Source of the DNA: Melioribacteraceae bacterium
GTDB taxonomy: Bacteria > Bacteroidota > Ignavibacteria > Ignavibacteriales > Melioribacteraceae
NCBI GenBank assembly: GCA_023230485.1
Contig: JALNXG010000019.1
Coordinates: 1 to 56,590, forward strand
DNA length: 56,590 nucleotides
Reading direction: 5' to 3'
Below the pieces are notes generated by a model. That model was given only the letters and a program-made list of their open reading frames with translations, made no database searches and was not told the DNA's origin. Both the position numbers and the translations under genes were made by a program. The first letter of the stretch is position 1. Each line of letters begins with the position of its first letter. Positions 36,211-43,749 of the stretch are shown here, one piece after another.

Positions 36211-36240
36211 ACACTGTTCATAATTAAATATGAACAGTGT
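36211..36240. terminator. Perfect 12-bp inverted repeat after pyrC
   Basis: ACACTGTTCATA and TATGAACAGTGT flank a six-base AT loop. It lies 16 bp after the pyrC stop. In the minus direction, which would serve pyrC, the T run is poor; on the plus strand a short ATTTTTT follows. It could be the pyr terminator or a regulator-binding palindrome for the lipoprotein gene. Confidence 0.55.
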
Positions 36241-36256
36241 GTAATTTTTTGGACAG

Positions 36257-37546
36257 TTAGATATTACTAAATTTTCCGTTTATATACATTTTTTTGTTAT
36301 TAATCACGGCTATCGATTTCCCGGTTAATAATCGCTTATCGTAGGGGGAATTTTTTGATTTCGATTTGAACTGGGAATGATCGACAGTCCAAACAAAATC
36401 AGGATCAATAATAGTTAGATTTGCAGCTTCCCCAACTTCAAACTTAGGAATGGGAAGATTAAGAATTTTTCTCGGATTGATAGATAATTTTTCAATTAGC
36501 TGTTCAATAGATAATACTTTTTTATGAACTAATTCAGAAAGAGCTATTCCTAATTGAGTCTCCAATCCAAGAATACCATTAGGGGCATAAATAAATTCCA
36601 TCTCTTTTTCTTCAATTGAATGCGGAGCGTGATCACTAGCGATACAATCGATAGTACCATCTTTAAGACCTTTAATTATCTCGTCTAAATCATTTTTAGT
36701 TCTTAAAGGGGGATTCATTTTATAATTAGTATCATACGATTTTATCTGATCGTCTGTAAAAGTGAAATGATGAGGGGCTACTTCAGCTGTTACTTTAATA
36801 CCTTTCTTTTTTGCTTCACGAACCATCTCAACTGATTTAGCAGAACTGATATGAGCAATATGGACTCTGCTTCCTGTAAATTCAGACATCATAATATCAC
36901 GCATAACGATAAGGTCTTCGGCAATAGTTGGTATTCCATTTAGTCCTAATAGTGTAGAATTTAATCCTTCATTCATTGCTCCATTAGCTAAAGTAGGGTC
37001 TTCGCAATGTTCGATCACAGGTAGATCAAACATACCACAATATTCAAGAACACTTCTTAGAATCGATGCATTCTTAATTGCAACACCATCATCAGAAACC
37101 GCAACAATTCCGGCTTCTACAAGTTCATTAATAGGAGCTAGTGCTTCTCCTTTTCTGCCAAGTGTTGCCGCTCCAACAGGATAAACATCCACCATGTGAT
37201 TCTTCGCTTTTTCAATTATAAAACGTACAGTCTCAGCAGAATCAATATCGGGACTTGTATTTGGCATACATGCTATGCCTGTAAAACCGCCCGCTGCCGC
37301 TGCATTACTGCCTGTTTGGACAGTTTCCTCATCTTCTCTTCCCGGCTCTCTCAAATGAACGTGCATATCAAATAAACCAGGTGCAGCAATCTTACCTTCG
37401 CAATCAATGACTTCACTATTTTTTATTTCTGAATCGTCTAATTCGCCATTTTTTTTAATTATTCCGTCTTCAATTAATAAACTTGATTTTGAATTTAAAT
37501 TTTGAGCCGGATTTATCAATAAAACATTTTTTAATACAATTTGCAT
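36257..37546 (-). CDS. pyrC: Dihydroorotase
   Basis: Zinc amidohydrolase that closes carbamoyl-aspartate to dihydroorotate, third step of pyrimidine synthesis. 429 residues, the length of the long bacterial class (as in Bacillus). Metal and substrate motifs: HVHLREPG (His62, His64), GFTGIACMPNT, EHCED, HISSAKSV and SDHAPH. Third gene of the pyrRBC operon, 13 bp after pyrB. Confidence 0.96.
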   Translation of the reverse strand: MQIVLKNVLLINPAQNLNSKSSLLIEDGIIKKNGELDDSEIKNSEVIDCEGKIAAPGLFDMHVHLREPGREDEETVQTGSNAAAAGGFTGIACMPNTSPDIDSAETVRFIIEKAKNHMVDVYPVGAATLGRKGEALAPINELVEAGIVAVSDDGVAIKNASILRSVLEYCGMFDLPVIEHCEDPTLANGAMNEGLNSTLLGLNGIPTIAEDLIVMRDIMMSEFTGSRVHIAHISSAKSVEMVREAKKKGIKVTAEVAPHHFTFTDDQIKSYDTNYKMNPPLRTKNDLDEIIKGLKDGTIDCIASDHAPHSIEEKEMEFIYAPNGILGLETQLGIALSELVHKKVLSIEQLIEKLSINPRKILNLPIPKFEVGEAANLTIIDPDFVWTVDHSQFKSKSKNSPYDKRLLTGKSIAVINNKKMYINGKFSNI

Positions 37547-37559
37547 TTTCCACCCTTTT

Positions 37560-38480
37560 TTAGTGCATTGTACCTAATAAATATAAAACAGCCATTCTAA
37601 TGGCAACTCCATTTGTAACTTGATCTAATATTACTTGATATGGCCCATCAGCAACTTCAGAAGTTATCTCTACACCTCTATTAATTGGACCGGGATGAAG
37701 AATAACTATCTCTTTATTGTAATTCGATATTCTCTCCGCTGTAACGCCATAATAATTATGGTATTCTCGCGTAGATGGAATAGTAGAACCGGCATTTCTT
37801 TCCAACTGAATTCTCAGAATGTTTAGAACATCATTTTCAGCAATTGCCTTATTGATATCATGATAAACTTTCACTCCTAGTTTCTCTATACCTAAAGGCA
37901 TCATAGTAGCGGGACCGCAAACTGATACTTGAGCACCCATCGTCTTTAATCCAAAAATATTCGAGAGTGCCACTCTGCTATGAGCAACATCACCAACTAT
38001 ACAAACTTTTAGTCCTTCAATTTTTCCTAGCCGTTCCTTTATTGAATACATATCAAGAAGGGCTTGAGTAGGATGCTCATGAAGACCATCACCCGCATTA
38101 ATTATATTGGCATTAGATATTTTCGTTAAATAAAGAGGAACACCTGCCGATTCATGGCGCACTACAATCATATCTAATTTCATCGCTTCAATATTTCTTA
38201 CAGTATCTTTAAAGGTTTCCCCTTTTTTTGTACTGCTTGTAGATGTAGAAAAATTAACTGTATCTGCAGAAAGACGTTTCTGCGCTAATTCAAATGATAT
38301 TCGTGTTCGAGTAGAATTTTCATAAAATAGATTTACAATTGTTTTGCCTTGAAGAGTCGGGACTTTCTTGATTGGTCTATCTAATACTTCTCGAAACGTT
38401 ATAGCGGTATCTAAAATCAATTCTATATCTTCTCTTGGCACTCCATTCAACCCAAGTAAATGTCTGCTTGATAATGGCAT
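37560..38480 (-). CDS. pyrB: Aspartate carbamoyltransferase catalytic chain
   Basis: Transfers the carbamoyl group of carbamoyl phosphate to aspartate, the committed step of pyrimidine synthesis. 306 residues. The carbamoyl-phosphate loop STRTR is at 56-60, followed by HPTQALLD and the aspartate-binding HPGPINRG. No pyrI regulatory chain is present, so control is probably through PyrR rather than by allostery. 10 bp after pyrR. Confidence 0.97.
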   Translation of the reverse strand: MPLSSRHLLGLNGVPREDIELILDTAITFREVLDRPIKKVPTLQGKTIVNLFYENSTRTRISFELAQKRLSADTVNFSTSTSSTKKGETFKDTVRNIEAMKLDMIVVRHESAGVPLYLTKISNANIINAGDGLHEHPTQALLDMYSIKERLGKIEGLKVCIVGDVAHSRVALSNIFGLKTMGAQVSVCGPATMMPLGIEKLGVKVYHDINKAIAENDVLNILRIQLERNAGSTIPSTREYHNYYGVTAERISNYNKEIVILHPGPINRGVEITSEVADGPYQVILDQVTNGVAIRMAVLYLLGTMH

Positions 38481-38490
38481 TTATTTCTCT

Positions 38491-39039
38491 CTATTTAATT
38501 GATGGTACATTTACTAAATAGACGGCATCTTCACCGTCTTCCTCTATTAATTTCACTTTTACTTCTTCATCGATAGATGTTGGAATATTTTTGCCGATAA
38601 AATCAGCCTTAATTGGGAGTTCTCGGTGCCCTCTATCGACAAGAACACATAGACGTATACTATTTGGTCTTCCTAAATCCATAAGGGCATTAAGAGCGGC
38701 TCTTACAGTCCTTCCTGTATAAAGCACATCGTCAATTAATACAACGTTCTTTTCATTAATATCAAATGTGATATTAGTAACAGAAACTTCAGGCTGTTTT
38801 AATCTGGTTCTGAAATCATCCCGATACAAAGTTACATCCAAAACACCAGGAACGATATTCGAGTTGTCGATCTCATTAATTTTTTCTGTAATTCGGTTAC
38901 ATATAAATTCACCCCTTGTTCTCATACCTATTAGAACAAGGTTTTCTGTACCCTTATTACTTTCAATGATTTCGTGAGAAAGTCTTGTGATAGTGCGTTT
39001 AAGACCTTCAGCATCAATTACAGTTGCTTTTATCTCCAT
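38491..39039 (-). CDS. pyrR: Bifunctional PyrR: pyr mRNA-binding attenuator / uracil phosphoribosyltransferase
   Basis: About 182 residues, typical for PyrR. The PRPP-binding loop is VVLIDDVLYTGRT, and the N-terminal KRTITRLSHEII and GMRTRGEF motifs are conserved. PyrR binds a hairpin in pyr leader RNA when UMP is high and promotes termination. The open frame continues 16 codons upstream to 39087, but those codons run through a terminator hairpin, and the family begins at the ATG at 39039. First gene of pyrRBC. Confidence 0.95.
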   Translation of the reverse strand: MEIKATVIDAEGLKRTITRLSHEIIESNKGTENLVLIGMRTRGEFICNRITEKINEIDNSNIVPGVLDVTLYRDDFRTRLKQPEVSVTNITFDINEKNVVLIDDVLYTGRTVRAALNALMDLGRPNSIRLCVLVDRGHRELPIKADFIGKNIPTSIDEEVKVKLIEEDGEDAVYLVNVPSIK

Positions 39040-39041
39040 AT

Positions 39042-39076
39042 AAAAAAAATCCCCAGTCGGGCAATCGCCGCTGAGG
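39042..39076 (-). terminator. Intrinsic terminator in pyr leader, overlapping the pyrR ribosome-binding site
   Basis: On the minus strand CCTCAG pairs with CTGGGG (one G-U pair) and inner GGC pairs with GCC, followed by eight T. The 3' arm ends in GGGGA, which lies 10 nt before the pyrR ATG and is the only good Shine-Dalgarno. Folding would thus block both elongation and initiation. This placement directly before pyrR is typical of an attenuator. Confidence 0.75.
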
Positions 39077-39119
39077 TCTATCTCCATTTGTGGTTTATAA
39101 TATTTTCCATTTCCTTTTC

Positions 39120-39133
39120 TATCTCTCCGGATA
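39120..39133 (-). promoter_or_regulatory. Candidate PyrR-binding loop in the pyr leader
   Basis: The leader contains UAUCCGGAGAGAUA. The known PyrR-binding consensus is ARUCCNGNGAGGYU; the UCCNGNGAG core matches exactly. The flanking changes preserve pairing (UAU with AUA) instead of the A-R/Y-U pairs. It lies between the candidate promoter and the terminator, as in Bacillus pyr leaders. Match seen; binding inferred. Confidence 0.6.
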
Positions 39134-39155
39134 AAATTAAAGGTTATTAATTATT

Positions 39156-39163
39156 CAAAGTTA
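39156..39163 (-). promoter_or_regulatory. TAnnTTTG -7 promoter element of the pyr operon
   Basis: TAACTTTG on the minus strand, identical to the element before yajQ. Transcription from about 39149 would give a leader of roughly 110 nt that contains the PyrR-loop-like hairpin and the terminator. The -33 box is not clear. Confidence 0.5.
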
Positions 39164-39250
39164 GTTTTTATTATAAAAAAAGTAAAGAAAAGAATTTTAA
39201 AAAGGGGAAGAATTAATGAAAATATTATATTTTAGAGACTGTAAAATATT

Positions 39251-39325
39251 CGGGGTGTAGCGCAGCCCGGTTAGCGTGCTTCGTTCGGGACGAAGAGGTC
39301 GGGAGTTCGAATCTCCCCACCCCGA
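39251..39325 (+). tRNA. tRNA-Pro(CGG)
   Basis: A 75-nt cloverleaf: acceptor CGGGGTG/CACCCCG with the C1-G72 pair typical of bacterial tRNA-Pro, D stem GCGC/GCGT, anticodon stem CTTCG/CGAAG with loop TTCGGGA (anticodon CGG), T stem GGGAG/CTCCC, discriminator A. CCA is not encoded. It stands alone between the pyr operon and the ompA-like gene and is followed by a terminator. Confidence 0.96.
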
Positions 39326-39335
39326 CTATAAAGCA

Positions 39336-39366
39336 AAAAAAAGCCATCTATTCGATGGCTTTTTTA
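39336..39366. terminator. Bidirectional terminator between tRNA-Pro and the OmpA gene
   Basis: AAAAAAGCCATC and GATGGCTTTTTT form a symmetric stem with a five-base loop, with A and T runs on both sides. It can end the tRNA transcript (+) and the OmpA transcript (-). Confidence 0.9.
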
Positions 39367-39390
39367 ATTTCTATTCCTAGTGAAAGAATT

Positions 39391-40491
39391 TTAGTTTGTC
39401 TTAAATTCTATTCTTCTATTCATTGCTCTTCCGTCAGCTGTATTATTATCAGCCATAGGAGAAGATTCGCCTAATCCTTTTATTGAAAGACGGCTAGCTG
39501 CAATTCCACGTGCTAATAAATAATTCTTAACAGCATTTGCTCTCTTTTCAGATAATTTTTGGTTATATGATTCTGAACCTATGCTATCAGTATGACCTTG
39601 AATTTCAACTTTCAAATCAGGGTTATTAAGCATAACAGTTGTTGCATGAAGAAGTATTGGATATGCTTCCGGGCGTAATGTAGCTTTATCAAAATCAAAA
39701 TTAACACCAACTAAAACCCAATTATCATTGCGTGCAGCTTGTGCCATCGGTTTTTCAACTACAATTTCCTTGACAACTTCTTTAGGAATATGTCTCTTTA
39801 CCATCTCTTCAATTCTATCATAATCAACTTTTTCTTGTTCGATAGTAATTCCTGAATAGAGCTGGCAATATTTTGATTGTGGTCCTTGAGAGAAATAATA
39901 TAGAAGACCTGCATTCACTGCAAAATAAGTATCTTTACCATTTATTTCTCCTAAACCCATAGCACCATCTAATTCAGAATTAAGTGTTAGGTTATATGCA
40001 CCTTCGGTAACAACTTTCCATTCAGGAGAAACTGTCCATTCAACACCAAAACCGCCGTTGAACTTCCCAACTATATCCTTATCTTTTAAGTAAGTCGTTG
40101 CATAATTATCTAACATATGATAACCAAAACCACCACCGACAAATATATATGGTGAAACAGGCTCACATGGAACAAGATAGTACATAAAATCTAAGTTACC
40201 ACTTATTATATTCGAGAGTGTAGTTTGCTCTACTCTAAATAAGTCAGTAAATCGACTTTCCATGTGAGAATAAGCACCTTCTAATCTTAAAGCGATATGT
40301 TCAGAGAAATTTCTCTGTAAAGATATGTATGCACCATAATTAGTATTTGATGGAGCAGTATTCGAACTTACCAATCTAGGATATTTAAATCCGAATCCTA
40401 ATCCCCATGAATCTGTAGCAAGCTGTGCTTTTACAGGTACAACAAACGCAGCAACCAATAAAAGTACGATAATAGGCATTATTTTTTTCAT
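39391..40491 (-). CDS. OmpA-family outer membrane protein
   Basis: 366 residues. Signal peptide ending near VKAQ, an N-terminal beta-barrel domain (about 25-200), a linker with the KRHIPKEVVKEIVVEKP stretch, and a C-terminal OmpA/MotB peptidoglycan-binding domain (about 255-366) with FDKATLRPEA, the QGHTDSIGS loop and MNRRIEF at the end. It links outer membrane and peptidoglycan. A strong Shine-Dalgarno (AAGGAGG, 40496-40502) fixes the start. The barrel part is a general porin-like class, not the E. coli sequence type. Confidence 0.94.
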   Translation of the reverse strand: MKKIMPIIVLLLVAAFVVPVKAQLATDSWGLGFGFKYPRLVSSNTAPSNTNYGAYISLQRNFSEHIALRLEGAYSHMESRFTDLFRVEQTTLSNIISGNLDFMYYLVPCEPVSPYIFVGGGFGYHMLDNYATTYLKDKDIVGKFNGGFGVEWTVSPEWKVVTEGAYNLTLNSELDGAMGLGEINGKDTYFAVNAGLLYYFSQGPQSKYCQLYSGITIEQEKVDYDRIEEMVKRHIPKEVVKEIVVEKPMAQAARNDNWVLVGVNFDFDKATLRPEAYPILLHATTVMLNNPDLKVEIQGHTDSIGSESYNQKLSEKRANAVKNYLLARGIAASRLSIKGLGESSPMADNNTADGRAMNRRIEFKTN

Positions 40492-40549
40492 ATTTCCTCC
40501 TTAATGAGGGATTAATTATTTAATTTGACAAAAAAAATCAGTATATAAA

Positions 40550-40576
40550 TTTGCCGAAGTTTCTCACCTCGGCAAA
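40550..40576 (-). terminator. Hairpin after the lipoprotein gene
   Basis: TTTGCCGA and TCGGCAAA form an 8-bp stem with an 11-base loop, 10 bp beyond the stop of the gene at 40587. The T run on the minus strand is delayed, so termination strength is uncertain; read-through to the OmpA gene is possible. Confidence 0.6.
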
Positions 40577-40586
40577 TAAAAATAGA

Positions 40587-41795
40587 TTAATTACCGCCTT
40601 GATTATGTCTGTCTATCCAACGGTTTCCTTCAAGTACAAATTTTACTATTGTAAAAGGTACACTTACTGAAAAACCACCAACTGTGATAACACCGGTTTT
40701 AGTTTGTGTTACTTTAACCAATGATGGCTCTACATATTCCCATATACCTGCTGGAGTTGTTGTTGGTTTTGAAGGAACTGAATAGTTTAATGTATATGTT
40801 AAACCTGCATTAAATTTTGTACCTTCTTTTTTAGCTATAAATTCAGTAATCCATGTATTTACAAAATTTGGATTAGTAACAAGTGCTAAACCATTTTCAT
40901 AATCTTGATTAGCTAATGTAACAGGAGTTCTTACTTCTGATGTTACTGAAGAAGAATAATTAACATTCAATAAAACACCCCAAGGTGTAAAGTGAGTTAC
41001 ATTTCCTTTTGCAGATAAACCATCTGCTTGTACTGTTGCACTACCTTCTTGGAACCAAGTACCTGTATTCCTATTAAAATATCTTAAAGAAATTACTGTA
41101 CCTGGAGTCTGTCTAACAGCTAAAGGAATTGTAATTGCAACAGGTTGATTGAATGTAGTTCCATCAGGTCCAAAATCAGCCGAACCAACCGAGAATGTAT
41201 TTTGTGTAGGTGGTGTTGGAGGTGTAGAAGCTAATGTGAATGGTGCGATTGTAATTGTTGTATTTGCTGGTAATGCGCCTGCTGGAATTGCGGCATTAAA
41301 TTGCGGATTACCTAAAGCTTGCTGTGAATTACCATCTGCATTACCGCCGGTAGCGGCTGTAATCGTTGTCGCTTTAGCTTGTAACTTTGCGAGAAATATC
41401 GGAGCTAATGAAACAGCTCTTCCTGCATAATCGATTGTCGCTAAGCTAGTACCAAACGCATAGCCACTTGTTGTAGCAGTAATAAACAATTGTGATGGAT
41501 TACCTGCGAAACTTGCTACCGGTACGCTAAACATACCCTTTGCGTCTGTTGTAGCAGTTACGAGATTAGAGCCATCATTTTTTGTAATTGCGACCCCAAC
41601 ATTTGCAAGGGCAGCGTTATTCGCTAGGTCTTTCACAAAACCTTCAATTACAAATGGAGTTGGATCTGGAGCCGGTGTTTCCGGTAATTGTGGTCCTACT
41701 CTTGAACCTTCGCAGCTATAGAATACAAATGACGTTAGCAACAAAACTGCGAAAGTTATGAATAAAGAACTCTTGAAAGTATGCAATTTCTTCAT
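40587..41795 (-). CDS. Lipoprotein with carboxypeptidase-regulatory-like and ZU5-like domains
   Basis: 402 residues. The lipoprotein signal ends at Cys28 (VFYSC). Residues about 45-135 resemble a carboxypeptidase regulatory-like Ig domain (IEGFVKDLANNAAL, followed by TTDAKGMFSVPV). Residues about 165-275 resemble a ZU5-type region (IPAGALPANTTITI, FGPDGTTFNQPV, YFNRNTGTW). The C-terminal ~100 residues are unassigned beta-rich sequence. Composition is Thr/Ala/Asn-rich, as for surface adhesion modules. Function unknown. It follows the YjbH-like gene by 20 bp. Confidence 0.75.
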   Translation of the reverse strand: MKKLHTFKSSLFITFAVLLLTSFVFYSCEGSRVGPQLPETPAPDPTPFVIEGFVKDLANNAALANVGVAITKNDGSNLVTATTDAKGMFSVPVASFAGNPSQLFITATTSGYAFGTSLATIDYAGRAVSLAPIFLAKLQAKATTITAATGGNADGNSQQALGNPQFNAAIPAGALPANTTITIAPFTLASTPPTPPTQNTFSVGSADFGPDGTTFNQPVAITIPLAVRQTPGTVISLRYFNRNTGTWFQEGSATVQADGLSAKGNVTHFTPWGVLLNVNYSSSVTSEVRTPVTLANQDYENGLALVTNPNFVNTWITEFIAKKEGTKFNAGLTYTLNYSVPSKPTTTPAGIWEYVEPSLVKVTQTKTGVITVGGFSVSVPFTIVKFVLEGNRWIDRHNQGGN

Positions 41796-41815
41796 TTAGC
41801 ACCTCTTCTTAGTAT

Positions 41816-43000
41816 TTAGTTAATATAATTTTTGAAATAGTTTTTTATAAAGCTTGGATTAGTTTTTTCCAACAAGCTGTTAATTGAATTACCCGTTTTA
41901 TAAGATCGCCCTCTTTGTCCGGGTATCAACCCTCTTACTCTATATTCCCATCTATAGTTCTCTGATGTTTTTATTCTTACAAAATTCGGTTTAAGATGTT
42001 TTGATGGAAACAGTGGTATTACAAAATTGAACCCTCCGTTGTAATTTCCTCCTTCGGAGTAGATCGCAAAAAAGCCAATCTCAATTTCACCAAACTGTCG
42101 ATTAACATCAAATCTTAAACTCAAATCTTTATAAATAAACTTTCCTCCTGTTATTCCTAATGTCAAATCATATTCCGGTATTCGATATTCAGTACTAACA
42201 TTACCCGTAAATAAATATGGTTCCGAATAAAATACTTTTCCAAACATCAATTGAGCATATCCGGTATATCCAAAATTTAAACCCAGAGAATAGTCCCCGT
42301 TAGTATAATACTTTTTTCCTTCAAAATCGACACCATATCGATTATTTGAAAAATATCCCACAGAGCCTAATAAAAAAACTGAATTTGGTAAACGAATAAA
42401 TTGGCTAAGTGAAATAATCCCGGGGCGAACCGAATCTTCCATAACTGAAAATTCATTATATAAAGGAACTATTGTTTCATACGAAAAATTTAACCCGGTA
42501 AAAATAGTAGTATTAATTTCAGGAAGAAGATTAAATTGCGCTTGGACAGGATTGCTATAATCTCCAAACTCTCCCTTAAAATCCGGCTTTACTACCAAAT
42601 CAAATTTCAAATTTGATGAGTTAATTGGCTCAATATTTTTGACTTTATTCCAGTACTCATCAACATCAAAAATAAAGTCTACAATTCTTCTTTCATTAAC
42701 ATCATATTTGAAAACAGAAAGAGGAATATTCCGATTAACAATAATATAATATATTTCCTTATAATCTTGTAGTACTTCATCTACAAGTTTTGTAGCATTA
42801 TTTAGTGCATTTGCTTCAAATCTATATAGACGATTTTCATAAGAAATATATAAAATACTACCTTCTGCCTTTATTCTAATATTTTCAAAACCGTGATTAG
42901 ATAATATATCACCTAGTTTCATAATAGAATTTTGTGCTGATAAATTCCCCATAAAAATAAATGAAAGAACGATCAATAAACGAAATTTCTTTATAACCAT
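41816..43000 (-). CDS. YjbH-like outer membrane protein (exopolysaccharide-related)
   Basis: 394 residues with a signal peptide ending near LSAQ. Residues about 25-115 form a mixed domain with the ILSNHGFENIRI pattern. The rest is a beta-barrel-like region containing LRFDVNRQFGEIEIGFFAIYSEGGN and FVIPLFPSKH, and near the end YRVRGLIPGQRGRSY, all reminiscent of YjbH (DUF940) proteins tied to polysaccharide export. The match is from pattern memory and is moderate. Confidence 0.55.
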   Translation of the reverse strand: MVIKKFRLLIVLSFIFMGNLSAQNSIMKLGDILSNHGFENIRIKAEGSILYISYENRLYRFEANALNNATKLVDEVLQDYKEIYYIIVNRNIPLSVFKYDVNERRIVDFIFDVDEYWNKVKNIEPINSSNLKFDLVVKPDFKGEFGDYSNPVQAQFNLLPEINTTIFTGLNFSYETIVPLYNEFSVMEDSVRPGIISLSQFIRLPNSVFLLGSVGYFSNNRYGVDFEGKKYYTNGDYSLGLNFGYTGYAQLMFGKVFYSEPYLFTGNVSTEYRIPEYDLTLGITGGKFIYKDLSLRFDVNRQFGEIEIGFFAIYSEGGNYNGGFNFVIPLFPSKHLKPNFVRIKTSENYRWEYRVRGLIPGQRGRSYKTGNSINSLLEKTNPSFIKNYFKNYIN

Positions 43001-43198
43001 ATTAAATATATTTTACCTAATTATGCTGTGATAAGTAACACAGTGCCCACTAGAATAGATTGAGAAACAACTTAGCCAAATTCCTTTGCTAAATAATATA
43101 TAAATTAAAACATTAATTTTCAAAGAAAAACTTATTTTTTTTCATTAAAAAATTATTACTAACTTTGAATTAAAATTACAATTAATAAAGGAGAATTT
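43001..43198. other. Divergent spacer upstream of yajQ and the YjbH-like gene
   Basis: 198 bp, very AT-rich. Contains the yajQ promoter element and Shine-Dalgarno (AAAGGAG, 43187-43193). No recognisable promoter was seen on the minus strand and no repeat. Confidence 0.4.
43160..43167 (+). promoter_or_regulatory. TAnnTTTG -7 promoter element of yajQ
   Basis: TAACTTTG, 31 bp before the ATG; identical in sequence to the element upstream of the pyr operon. Confidence 0.5.
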
Positions 43199-43696
43199 AT
43201 GGCAGCTAATCATTCTTTCGATATCGTTTCCGAAATTGATTTTCAAGAAGTTGATAACGCTATCAATCAAGCCACAAAAGAAATCCATCAAAGATATGAT
43301 CTAAAAGATTCTTTAACTGAAATTGATGTTAATAAGAAAGATAAATTATTGACTATCAATACAAAAGATGATTATAGCAGAAAACAAGCACTCGATATTA
43401 TTCAATCAAAATTTATTAAACGCGGCATTTCAATCAAAGCTTTAAAATATGAAGAGCCTGAACCCGCAGCGAATGGAAGACTTAAGCAAAAAATTGTTTT
43501 GCAAAGTGGTATCTCTAAAGATAATGCTAAGCTTATTACTAAGCTTATAAAAGATTCTAAACTAAAAGTTAATGCTCAGATTCAGGATGAACAGGTACGA
43601 GTACAAGCATCTAAGATTGATGATCTTCAAGAAGTTATGAAGTTAGTTAAAGAAGCCGATTATGACTTCCCCGCTCAGTTTACAAACTTTAAATAA
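43199..43696 (+). CDS. yajQ: YajQ-family nucleotide (cyclic di-GMP)-binding protein
   Basis: 165 residues, the standard length. The N-terminal signature FDIVSEIDFQEVDNAINQA followed by RYDLKDS, and the C-terminal QVRVQASKIDDLQEVM, are characteristic. The protein has two RNP-like domains; family members bind c-di-GMP, tRNA or other nucleotides and act in regulation. Monocistronic, with its own promoter and terminator. Confidence 0.95.
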   Translation: MAANHSFDIVSEIDFQEVDNAINQATKEIHQRYDLKDSLTEIDVNKKDKLLTINTKDDYSRKQALDIIQSKFIKRGISIKALKYEEPEPAANGRLKQKIVLQSGISKDNAKLITKLIKDSKLKVNAQIQDEQVRVQASKIDDLQEVMKLVKEADYDFPAQFTNFK

Positions 43697-43701
43697 AAAA
43701 A

Positions 43702-43727
43702 AGCCGCTTATTAAGCGGCTTTTTTTA
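43702..43727 (+). terminator. Rho-independent terminator of yajQ
   Basis: AGCCGCTTA/TAAGCGGCT stem followed by seven T on the plus strand, 6 bp after the yajQ stop; A run on the other side makes it usable for the TonB receptor gene (-) as well. Confidence 0.92.
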
Positions 43728-43749
43728 CAACTTTTTTTATAATTCAAAA

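Noticed and set aside
39040..39087. 16-codon N-terminal extension of PyrR
   Set aside because: It is in frame only by chance; the codons lie inside the leader terminator and the family starts at the later ATG. A translated leader peptide controlling attenuation cannot be excluded but is less likely than PyrR binding.
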